NCBI GenBank assembly: GCA_044226525.1
Contig: JBGAGV010000011.1
Coordinates: 62,001-126,000 of the forward strand
Source: VFJQ01 sp044226525
GTDB lineage: Bacteria; Verrucomicrobiota; Verrucomicrobiia; Chthoniobacterales; Chthoniobacteraceae
Length of the DNA stretch: 64,000 nt
Direction of reading: 5' to 3'
Below are positions 26,612-33,429 of the stretch, piece after piece. Positions within the stretch are counted from its first letter, which is position 1. Every line of letters starts with the position of its first letter. The notes under the pieces were generated by a model. It was not told where the DNA came from and did no database searches. It was given only the letters and a program-made list of their open reading frames with translations. Position numbers and translations under genes: made by a program.

Positions 26612-27751
26612 ATCGACTCTCCCGCTGCCCAACCCGGTTCCTTCACCCTCCTCGCCACCGACCCGCATTCCAAGGCGAGGCGCGGACGGCTCGTCACCGC
26701 GCACGGCGTCATCGAGACGCCCATCTTCATGCCGGTCGGCACCCAGGCCACGGTGAAGTGCTGCTCGCCCGAAGAGCTGAAGGCGCTCGGGGCGCAGATC
26801 ATCCTCGGCAATACCTACCACCTTTTTGTCCGGCCCGGCATGGAGGTGATGAATACCTTCGGCGGCCTGCACCGGTTCATGGCGTGGGATGGCCCCATCC
26901 TCACCGACTCCGGCGGCTTCCAGGTCTTCTCCCTCGCCAGGCTGCGCAAGATCACCGAGGACGGCGTGCAGTTTCAGAATCACGTCGATGGCACGCCCAT
27001 GTTCCTCGGCCCGCGCGAGTCGATGGAAATCCAGGCGCAGCTCGGGAGCGATATCGTGATGCTCTTCGACGAATGCCCGCCGCACCCGTGCAGCTACGAC
27101 GACGCGGCGAAGTCGCTCGACCTCACCCTGCGCTGGGCAGAGCGGTGCAAGCAGGTCCCCACGCCCGGGATCAAGTTTGGCATCGTGCAAGGCAGCGCCT
27201 ACCCTGATCTCCGCCGTCGCAGTGCTGAGGCCCTCGCCGCGATGGATTTCCCCGGTTACGCCATCGGCGGCGTGAGCGTGGGCGAGCCCGAGCCCGAAAT
27301 GATGGCCGCGGTGGAAAACGCCGAGCCGTATCTGCCGCGCGAAAAACCGCGCTACGCCATGGGTCTCGGCACCCCGCCGCAGCTCCTCGAAATGGTCGCG
27401 CGCGGCGTGGATATGTTCGATTGCGTGCTGCCCACGCGCATCGCCCGCAACGGCACCGCCTTCACCCGCACCGGCACCATCGCCTTGAAAAACGCCGGCT
27501 ACGCCAGGGACACCGGCCCCATCGAGGAAGGCTGCACCTGCCCCGCCTGCCGCACCTTCGCCCGCGGTTACCTGCGGCACCTCGTGAAAGCCGAGGAGAT
27601 CCTCGCGCTCCGCCTCATCACGCTCCACAACCTGCACTTCTATCTCGACCTCATGCGCCAGGCCCGCGAGCGAATCGAGAACGGCACCTTCGACCCGTGG
27701 CGCCGCGACTTCGTCGCAAACTATCGCGTCCATAACGCGCCGGCGGAGTAG
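26612..27751 (+). CDS. tgt: Queuine tRNA-ribosyltransferase, start codon unclear
   Basis: Exchanges guanine-34 for preQ1 in tRNAs with a GUN anticodon, the first tRNA step of queuosine formation. LTDSGGFQVFSL carries the active-site Asp, MFDCVLPTRIARNG the nucleophile Asp, GIVQGSAYPDLR and AIGGVSVGEP the substrate site, and CTCPAC plus a later His the zinc. The first in-frame ATG is at 26729, but homology clearly begins earlier: FTLLATDPHSKARRGRLVTA lies upstream in the same open frame. No ATG, GTG or TTG exists in that frame back to a stop at about 26538. I placed the start at ATC 26612 provisionally. An ATG at 26602 and a TTG at 26578 lie one frame off, so a single-base indel in the sequence is an alternative. 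Confidence 0.88.
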   Translation: MDSPAAQPGSFTLLATDPHSKARRGRLVTAHGVIETPIFMPVGTQATVKCCSPEELKALGAQIILGNTYHLFVRPGMEVMNTFGGLHRFMAWDGPILTDSGGFQVFSLARLRKITEDGVQFQNHVDGTPMFLGPRESMEIQAQLGSDIVMLFDECPPHPCSYDDAAKSLDLTLRWAERCKQVPTPGIKFGIVQGSAYPDLRRRSAEALAAMDFPGYAIGGVSVGEPEPEMMAAVENAEPYLPREKPRYAMGLGTPPQLLEMVARGVDMFDCVLPTRIARNGTAFTRTGTIALKNAGYARDTGPIEEGCTCPACRTFARGYLRHLVKAEEILALRLITLHNLHFYLDLMRQARERIENGTFDPWRRDFVANYRVHNAPAE

Positions 27752-27809
27752 AACCGTCCCGCCGGGCAATGGTTGACGAACCGGGGGCGTTTTCGCCTGC
27801 AACGCGCCG

Positions 27810-28361
27810 GTGACCTCCCTCCCGGAATCCCCAGCTTCTCGCGCGTGGCCGCCGCGTGAAGGGATAACGTTTTTCTGGTTGTGGATGGCGGCGGAAATCG
27901 TGCCGCCGCTATCGGATCGCGCAGTGGGTTGGTTCCATGTGGGGCTCGGAATCAGGCTCGCGATTTATTTCGTGGTGACGGTTACGAGCGTGAGTTGGCA
28001 GGCTTGGTTGCTCTTCCGCTTGGGCTGGAGGTTTCTGATGTGGCTGGCTGTTTACCTGGCCATGACATCGGACTGGTGGATTCCACTCCTGGCCGGGAAG
28101 ATTGCCAATGGTAGTTTTTCGGAATGGGGCGCCATGGCTTCGCCTTCCTACTGGCTCATCGTGTTGCAATGGCCGCTCCTAATCGGGATTCGCCAACGAA
28201 ATTGGGTGTGGCTCGCTGCGTGGGGCGCCACCTTTCTTCTGTGGAATTCGCGGTTCGCGGAAATGGCTTTCGATGGGGTCTACAATCTGGCCGACCAAAT
28301 CAGTCCATGGTTGCCGACATCGTGGTGGAATGACTACGAGAAGCTGAGTTGGGTGCTTTAG
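27810..28361 (+). CDS. Tandem membrane-protein paralogue 1
   Basis: A 183-residue polytopic membrane protein with about four to five hydrophobic helices. It starts at GTG 27810. Its N-terminal WPPREGITFFWLWMAAEI and central SWQAWLLFRLGWRFLMWLAVYL correspond to the same positions in the next two genes, so all three arose by duplication. No catalytic motif is visible and the family is not one I recognise. It is the most divergent of the three. The gap to the next gene is about 110 bp, with no terminator. Confidence 0.65.
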   Translation: MTSLPESPASRAWPPREGITFFWLWMAAEIVPPLSDRAVGWFHVGLGIRLAIYFVVTVTSVSWQAWLLFRLGWRFLMWLAVYLAMTSDWWIPLLAGKIANGSFSEWGAMASPSYWLIVLQWPLLIGIRQRNWVWLAAWGATFLLWNSRFAEMAFDGVYNLADQISPWLPTSWWNDYEKLSWVL

Positions 28362-28469
28362 TTTTGGATTGCTACACAAAACCGGCCCCGCCGCCACACT
28401 CGCATGGTGGATGCCGCCGGTCATCGCGGCGATTGACGAACCCGGCGAGGTCGCGGCTAAAAGGGACGC

Positions 28470-29081
28470 GTGATTCCGCCTTTCGACATGCCCACCCGCC
28501 GCTCGTGGCCGCCCCGCGCGGGGAATGCGTTCGTGTTGCTGTGGACGGCCGGATTGCTGTGGCAGATGATTTTGACGCGCCTCTTTACCGCCGGGCTGGC
28601 GCAGAACTCGGCGGGTTATCTCGTCTCGATCCTCACGCTGCAGATGGTGGTCTGTGTGGCGCACGCGTGGCAGGCGTGGCTGCTTTTTGGGCGGGACTGG
28701 CGCTCTGGCGTCTGGACGTTGCTGCCGATGCTGTTGTTCGTGGCGCCGAAAAATTTCCAGTGGGTGCAACTCACGGCAGTCCTCATCCCGTGCCTGGAGG
28801 CCGCCTTGCTGGCCGGGATGCGGCGGCGGTCGGTGTTGTGGGTGTTCGCGGCCGGGGCACAGATCGCTTTTGCGGTGTTCGTCGGTTCGATGCTGAACAC
28901 GTTGACGCTCGGCTGGCACGCCTTCGTGCCGGTGTCGCTCCCGCAACTGACCCTGCCCCCCACTTCCCTCTTGTGGCTACTCACCCAGATGGCCGCGGCT
29001 TGCGTGCTCGCCTTCTGGATGCCGCCCATCCCTCGCCGCTTCACTTCGGCCTCGCCTCCGCCGCTCCCGCCGTCACCCTAG
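28470..29081 (+). CDS. Tandem membrane-protein paralogue 2
   Basis: A 203-residue membrane protein. GTG at 28470 or ATG at 28488 may initiate. The paralogue signature is WPPRAGNAFVLLWTAGLLWQMILTR followed by HAWQAWLLFGRDWRSGVWTLLPM and, near the C-terminus, FWMPP followed by a proline/serine tail. Conserved positions relative to gene 3 include LLWxAGLLxQxxLTRxL, AHAWQAWLLF and LQLQ/VQLT-x-LE.A. This points to about five membrane helices with a short cytoplasmic tail. Function unknown. Confidence 0.65.
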   Translation: MIPPFDMPTRRSWPPRAGNAFVLLWTAGLLWQMILTRLFTAGLAQNSAGYLVSILTLQMVVCVAHAWQAWLLFGRDWRSGVWTLLPMLLFVAPKNFQWVQLTAVLIPCLEAALLAGMRRRSVLWVFAAGAQIAFAVFVGSMLNTLTLGWHAFVPVSLPQLTLPPTSLLWLLTQMAAACVLAFWMPPIPRRFTSASPPPLPPSP

Positions 29082-29102
29082 GCGCGCTTTCCCTTCACCC
29101 CG

Positions 29103-29705
29103 ATGAACTCGCATCCACAACGCTCCGGCCGTTCTCTTTTCCTCCTGTGGGCGGCTGGTCTGCTCGCTCAGGCTGTGCTGACGCGAATCCTCGTGCTGGC
29201 CGCGACTGGCGGAACATTTGGGCAAAATAGCGGCCTGTCGGTGGTCTTTGCCGTCGTCGCAGTGCTTGGTCACGCGTGGCAGGCCTGGCTGCTGTTTCGG
29301 CCGGGATGGCGCTTTGCGTTGTGGACAGCGCTGCCCCTGATGAGCCTGCTGGCACCGGGAAATATCCGCTGGCTTCAATTGCAGGGCATCGTCGCGCCAC
29401 TGCTTGAAACCGCCGCCTTAGCGAACGTGCGTCAACGACCGTGGGCCTGGCTACTGGCGGGGATGGGACAGGTGGTGCTGAGCGTCGGGGGCGGAACCCT
29501 GATCAACAATGTCCTCTACAGCACGTTGGTGAGTTCCTCGCCGTCGCAATTCGTCACCGGGCTGATTCTTACCTCCGTCCATTCCGGCCTTTGGCTGATC
29601 GGTGAACTGATCGCCGCCGCCATCCTCGCCTTCAAGATGCCGCCAGTGATTACTCCCGAAACCCGCACTTCGCCGCCACTTCCGCCCGGCTCGACGGACG
29701 CGTGA
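29103..29705 (+). CDS. Tandem membrane-protein paralogue 3
   Basis: A 200-residue membrane protein closely related to the preceding gene (LFLLWAAGLLAQAVLTRILV, GHAWQAWLLFRPGWRFALWTALPLMSLLAPGNIRWLQL, and FKMPP with a proline-rich tail). It starts 21 bp after paralogue 2 ends, supporting a common transcript. Its last 56 nt overlap, tail to tail, the end of the minus-strand gene at 29650. Both reading frames look real there (a proline-rich tail on one strand, a VAAKCGFRE end on the other). Function unknown. Confidence 0.65.
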   Translation: MNSHPQRSGRSLFLLWAAGLLAQAVLTRILVLAATGGTFGQNSGLSVVFAVVAVLGHAWQAWLLFRPGWRFALWTALPLMSLLAPGNIRWLQLQGIVAPLLETAALANVRQRPWAWLLAGMGQVVLSVGGGTLINNVLYSTLVSSSPSQFVTGLILTSVHSGLWLIGELIAAAILAFKMPPVITPETRTSPPLPPGSTDA

Positions 29706-30432
29706 GCATCGACGCGAGGTAATCGTCGCGTTTGGGCAGCGTGGCGAGCTGCCGCAGCGCTTCGGGGTGCTCGAAGCGAGAAAACACCGCCCACTTGACC
29801 TGACTGCGCGGGACGGTGCGGCGTCCGTAGCCGGAGGGCACGTTGCTGGACCAGAAGAGCACCTCATCGCCTTCCGCGCCGAGAAAGATGACCGAGTGCC
29901 CCCGCTCGCGCTGGCCGACCTCGTTGTTCCACCAGATCTTCATGAAGTCCCCCGGACGCGCTTCGCTCCAGTCGGTGAAATTCCGGCCCAGCCCAGCCTC
30001 GGCGAACAGCCGCGCCGTGCCCGGCCCGTTGGCGTTCCAGCGCCCCCAGATGCCTTCGCCATCCCGCTGGCCGCGGACGAGGAGCGATTGCAACGCCGCC
30101 GTCTCGGCGGTGATGGTGCCGCGCCGGATGAGGGCATCGACGACGGCGACGAAGACCAGAAAGGTGGCGCCCGAGCAGTAGCTTGGCTGTGCGACTTCCG
30201 GGGTGAGCGCCAGGCCGCGGCTATCGAGCCGGATGGAAGCGCCGAGGCGCTGATTGGCCTGGCTGCTGGTGGAGTAGCGCCCTCCCGTCGGCATCCGACC
30301 GACGGCGTCGAGCACAAGCTGATTCAGCCCGGAACTGCTGCTGCGGGTGTGGACGCGGGGTTCCTGGGCTTCCCCGCGGAAGACCAGCAGCAGCAGGAGA
30401 CCGGCAAGAGCGCGAGACAACATGCGGGGCAC
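29650..30432 (-). CDS. Secreted protein with papain-like/NlpC-like features
   Basis: A 260-residue protein with a signal peptide (MPRMLSRALAGLLLLLVFRGEAQ). A possible catalytic Cys lies in PSYCSGATFLVFVAV at the start of a helix, and a possible His lies in RGHSVIFLGAEGDEVLFW after RPGDFMKIWW. The order Cys-helix, then GDF, then GHSVIFLG on a beta-strand is the arrangement of NlpC/P60, CHAP and related papain-like enzymes, many of which cut peptidoglycan or amide bonds. I do not recognise the exact family, so this is a fold-level inference. It follows the prepilin-like gene on the same strand (45 bp gap). Confidence 0.6.
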   Translation of the reverse strand: MPRMLSRALAGLLLLLVFRGEAQEPRVHTRSSSSGLNQLVLDAVGRMPTGGRYSTSSQANQRLGASIRLDSRGLALTPEVAQPSYCSGATFLVFVAVVDALIRRGTITAETAALQSLLVRGQRDGEGIWGRWNANGPGTARLFAEAGLGRNFTDWSEARPGDFMKIWWNNEVGQRERGHSVIFLGAEGDEVLFWSSNVPSGYGRRTVPRSQVKWAVFSRFEHPEALRQLATLPKRDDYLASMLTRPSSRAEVAAKCGFRE

Positions 30433-30477
30433 GCTACCGTGCCCCGCATGGGTGTCGAGCGGTGGATGAGTCAGAGG

Positions 30478-30888
30478 TTACTTGAAGGGCGACCAGAATT
30501 CCGCCGGCGCCACGTCCGAGAGGACGTCGTAGGAGGCGTCGGTGATCTTCGGCCCCGTATCGACCGTGAAGCTGGGACCGTAGGCGTTGCCGAGGATATC
30601 GGTGCCAGACTCATAGAGCTGGGTGCCAGTCTTCAGGTAGGGCTGGATGTCGGTAAAGGTAGCGACATCCGAGCCGGTTTTGTTGTGTTCGATGGCCCAA
30701 CGGTCGATGGCATAATCAATGATCCGGAGATCATTGAGAATGCGCACGGCCTGTCCTCTTTTCCGGGCACGCTGGAAGTTCGGGACCGCGATCGCCGCCA
30801 GGAGGGCGATAATCGCGACCACGATCATGATTTCAACCAGCGTAAAGCCCGCACTCTTATCACGTATGATATGTATTGCGTTGTTCAT
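30478..30888 (-). CDS. Type IV pilin/pseudopilin-like protein
   Basis: A 136-residue protein when started at ATG 30888 (MNNAIHIIRDKSAG). The prepilin peptidase site is AG/FTLVEIMIVVAIIALLAAIAVP, with Phe at +1 and Glu at +5 of the mature protein, followed by the usual hydrophobic helix. The rest is a small globular domain (AIDRWAIEHNKTGSD...YGPSFTVDTGP) like the verrucomicrobial type II secretion-type pseudopilins. It should be cleaved and methylated by a prepilin peptidase and assembled by a pilus/T2SS machine that is not in this window. An ATG at 30927 would add 13 residues and is less likely. It forms a pair with the secreted papain-like gene downstream. Confidence 0.88.
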   Translation of the reverse strand: MNNAIHIIRDKSAGFTLVEIMIVVAIIALLAAIAVPNFQRARKRGQAVRILNDLRIIDYAIDRWAIEHNKTGSDVATFTDIQPYLKTGTQLYESGTDILGNAYGPSFTVDTGPKITDASYDVLSDVAPAEFWSPFK

Positions 30889-30979
30889 TGTGGGGCAGTT
30901 ACATGCTGCGGGGACGTGCAGAAGCACCGCTCATTCCGGCAGTGTATGGAATCTATACTTGTTACTATTCTGTTGGGGT

Positions 30980-31021
30980 GCTGAGGCTCGTGGGACCGAA
31001 ACTCTCCCTCAGCGGTTTTTA
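30980..31021 (+). terminator. Hairpin with T-run between MATE and pilin genes
   Basis: GCTGAGG (30980-30986) and CCTCAGC (31007-31013) form a 7-bp stem, followed by GGTTTTTA on the plus strand. Both neighbouring genes are on the minus strand, so in that orientation the T-run is lost. It may therefore block antisense transcription or be fortuitous. The remaining spacer, 30889-30979, shows TATAGA on the minus strand but no convincing -35. Confidence 0.35.
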
Positions 31022-32362
31022 GGGAATTGCCCCGATCTTACTCCAACCCCAGAGAAGCGCAAATAGTGCGGCACTCCATGTCACCATGCAAATGCCCCAC
31101 CACACGCCCCACAGTCCCCAACCCAGCCCAAAGGCCAGTGCATGATAGACCAGGAGTGGCGCGGCGATCTGCCGGTAGAGGCCCATCCACAGGCCATAAG
31201 ACGGGCGTTTGATGCCCTGCATGGCAAACACCGTGACGAATAAAATCGGGTAAGCGGCCAGCGTGCATGAGGAACTGAGCAGGTAGTCGCGCCCGTGGCT
31301 CACCACAGCCGGATCGTCGGTGAAGAGGCGCATGGCGGGCTCCCGCAGGAGGGCGACCAAAAGCCCGCCCAGCACCATCAAGCCCGCGCCGATTTTCACA
31401 TTGGTGATCCACGTTTCGCGGACGCGGTGAGGGAGGCCGGCGCCGTGATTCTGCCCGACGATACTCAAAACCGCGAAATTCAGTCCGAGCGTGGGCATGA
31501 GGACGATCTGCTCGATGCGCGTGGCGATGCCGCTTGCGGCGACGGCTTCCTTGCCGAAGTGCTTCACAAACCAGGTGATGACGAACACGCCCATCGCGAC
31601 CGTGAGCATATTCAGCGCGGCGGGCACGGCCTGACCGGCGATCCGGCGCAGCACGGCGGGGGCGGGGCGGAAGTGATGGGCCGAAATGCCGTGGATGACC
31701 TGCGATTGCCGCGCGTGCCGCCAGAGCAGCACCACTCCGCCGATCTGCACCAGCACCGTGGCGAGCGCGATGCCGCCCACGCCCATCGGCGGCAATCCCG
31801 CCCAGCCCCACATCAAAATCGGGTTGAGCGCGATGTTCGCCGCGCAGCCCGCGATGAGAAAATTGCGGTAGATGCGCGTATTCCCCTGCGCGGTCAGCGC
31901 GGAGTTGATCACCATCGTGAGCAGGAAAAAGAGGCTGCCGCCGAGGATCACGTTCATGAACGCGAGCACGGTCTTCAAGTAGGCCCCCTCGGCTCCGAGC
32001 AGGCGGAACAGCGTGGGCGCGGCGAACCATCCGGCGATGGTGAGCACGATGCCCGCGACGCAGCCGAACACGAGCGATTGCGCGAAGACGTGACGCGCTT
32101 CGTCACGGTTCCCGGCGCCGAGGGCGTTCGCCATCAGTGCCGTCGTTCCTTGCGTGAGCCCGCTGCCCACCGCCACGACGAGGAAAAACACTGGAAAGGA
32201 AAGCGACAGGGCCGCGAGCGCATCGGTGCCGAGCCACCCGGCGCACAACGTGTCCACGACATTGAACATCGTATTGAAAAACATCCCCACGCTCATCGGC
32301 AGTGCGATCCGCCAGGTGAGCTGGGAAATCGGGTCGGTGGTGAGCGAGGGCAGTGGGTTCAT
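31019..32362 (-). CDS. MATE-family multidrug efflux protein
   Basis: A 447-residue, 12-helix membrane transporter when started at ATG 32362 (MNPLPSLTTDPISQLTWRIALPMSVGMFFNTMFNVVDTLCAGWLGTDALAALSLSFP), which is the typical MATE N-terminus. MATE pumps export cationic drugs, dyes and metabolites in exchange for Na+ or H+. The two MATE halves are visible by the repeated P..GMFFN / VPAALNM segments. It ends a two-gene operon with a DinB-like gene (4 bp gap), divergent from an HxlR-type regulator, so export is probably induced by the compound the regulator senses. The open frame continues upstream to 32542, but that part overlaps the DinB gene and is not used. Confidence 0.93.
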   Translation of the reverse strand: MNPLPSLTTDPISQLTWRIALPMSVGMFFNTMFNVVDTLCAGWLGTDALAALSLSFPVFFLVVAVGSGLTQGTTALMANALGAGNRDEARHVFAQSLVFGCVAGIVLTIAGWFAAPTLFRLLGAEGAYLKTVLAFMNVILGGSLFFLLTMVINSALTAQGNTRIYRNFLIAGCAANIALNPILMWGWAGLPPMGVGGIALATVLVQIGGVVLLWRHARQSQVIHGISAHHFRPAPAVLRRIAGQAVPAALNMLTVAMGVFVITWFVKHFGKEAVAASGIATRIEQIVLMPTLGLNFAVLSIVGQNHGAGLPHRVRETWITNVKIGAGLMVLGGLLVALLREPAMRLFTDDPAVVSHGRDYLLSSSCTLAAYPILFVTVFAMQGIKRPSYGLWMGLYRQIAAPLLVYHALAFGLGWGLWGVWWGICMVTWSAALFALLWGWSKIGAIP

Positions 32363-32366
32363 CGAG

Positions 32367-32954
32367 CTACGGGCACGCCCAGCCTGCGATGATCCGCTCG
32401 ATTTGCACGCGATGAATGCCGAGATGTCCTCCGGCCATGGAATACCACCCCGCGGCATCGAGCGGGCCGAACCATGGATGGGCGTAGCGAGCTGCCGTGC
32501 GCAGGTCCGGCACCGCTGCCGCCGCGGCGAGGACGGCTTCACACGAGGCTTCGTAGGCTTTCACCACGGAGGCATCCGCCTCCGGGCTGGGTTTCACCGC
32601 GGCGGTGCTCGCCTTGCGCGGCGGCACCACCCCCTTCGCCAGGGCACCGATGACCTCGCCGATGCTGCCATGGACGATGCGCAGGTGATCGAGCGTCATC
32701 CACACCGACCAGTAGCGGCTGCTGTCTTCCAGTCCGCGCACCCGCTGGATCAGCACACGGCGCGCGCCGGTTTCGGTATCGCAGCGATCGACCAGCGCGC
32801 GGATCTTCTCTCGCTCGGATTGAAACTTCGCCGTGAACGCCTCTCGGTTTCCGGTCCAGCGCCGGAGACCGACGAGAAAGCGGGCGATCAACAACTCGGG
32901 AAAGGGAAGGCCCGCGCCAGGCGGAGCCAGTTGAGGTTCAGCGTTTGCGTTCAT
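32367..32954 (-). CDS. DinB-superfamily protein
   Basis: A 195-residue protein beginning at ATG 32954 (MNANAEPQLAPPG). It has the four-helix pattern of the DinB/YfiT metalloenzyme fold: one conserved His in WMTLDHLRIVHGSI (helix 2) and a second pair in MAGGHLGIHRVQIERI near the C-terminus, which together form the usual three-histidine metal site. Family members include thiol (mycothiol, bacillithiol, glutathione) transferases and isomerases. In an operon with a MATE pump, a detoxification transferase is plausible. The sequence upstream to 33296 on this strand is open but lies over the hxlR gene and the operator, so it is rejected. Confidence 0.82.
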   Translation of the reverse strand: MNANAEPQLAPPGAGLPFPELLIARFLVGLRRWTGNREAFTAKFQSEREKIRALVDRCDTETGARRVLIQRVRGLEDSSRYWSVWMTLDHLRIVHGSIGEVIGALAKGVVPPRKASTAAVKPSPEADASVVKAYEASCEAVLAAAAAVPDLRTAARYAHPWFGPLDAAGWYSMAGGHLGIHRVQIERIIAGWACP

Positions 32955-32974
32955 CAGGTGCCACGATTTCAAAA

Positions 32975-33015
32975 CGCTTGCAATACGCAAGTAAAATACT
33001 TGTGGATTGCAAGCG
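32975..33015. promoter_or_regulatory. 41-bp palindromic operator between hxlR and the DinB-MATE operon
   Basis: Outer arms CGCTTGCAAT (32975-32984) and ATTGCAAGCG (33006-33015) are perfect reverse complements. Inside them AAGTA (32989-32993) and TACTT (32997-33001) form a second perfect palindrome around the same centre (AAA, 32994-32996). It lies 20 bp from each likely start codon. The inner AAGTA-AAA-TACTT resembles sites bound by HxlR-family dimers, so the adjacent regulator is the predicted ligand. This is AT-rich compared with its surroundings, as expected for a shared divergent promoter. Confidence 0.85.
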
Positions 33016-33036
33016 ATTGAGGGCGCATCTTTTGCC

Positions 33037-33417
33037 GTGCCCAAACCCGTCCGTCGCTCTCCTCGTTCGCGCGCTCCCGAGCCTCGCCGGTCACCCTGCC
33101 CGGTGGCCTGTTCGCTCGATCTCTTCGGCGATCGCTGGACCTTGCTGGTCGTGCGCGACCTGATCCTCGGTCGCACCCGGTTCAAGGATTTCACTGCATC
33201 GCCCGAAGGCATCCCGACCAATATCCTCAGCGACCGGCTCGAGCGGCTGGTCGAGCATGGAGTCATCGAGCAGGTCCCCGCCGCCGACGGTTCCAAGCGC
33301 CTCGCTTACGCCCTCACCGAAAAGGGCCTCGCCTTGCGCCCCATCCTGAAAGCCATGCGCGACTGGGCCTTGGCGTGGGAACCGGGGACGGAGGCCAGAC
33401 TCGAAAAAAAGGCCTGA
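33037..33417 (+). CDS. HxlR-family winged-helix transcriptional regulator
   Basis: A 126-residue regulator started at GTG 33037 (PKPVRRSPRSRAPEPRRSPCPVACSL). The HxlR domain is complete: CPVACSLDLFGDRWTLLVVRDLILGRTRFKDF, IPTNILSDRLERLVEHGVIEQV, RLAYALTEKGLALRPILKAMRDWA. The Cys before the first helix is the one that acts as a redox or electrophile sensor in YodB/HypR-type members; whether it does so here is unknown. An upstream TTG (33007) lies inside the palindromic operator, so I reject it. It probably represses itself and the divergent DinB-MATE operon through that operator. Confidence 0.9.
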   Translation: MPKPVRRSPRSRAPEPRRSPCPVACSLDLFGDRWTLLVVRDLILGRTRFKDFTASPEGIPTNILSDRLERLVEHGVIEQVPAADGSKRLAYALTEKGLALRPILKAMRDWALAWEPGTEARLEKKA

Positions 33418-33429
33418 CGCCTTGGGGTC

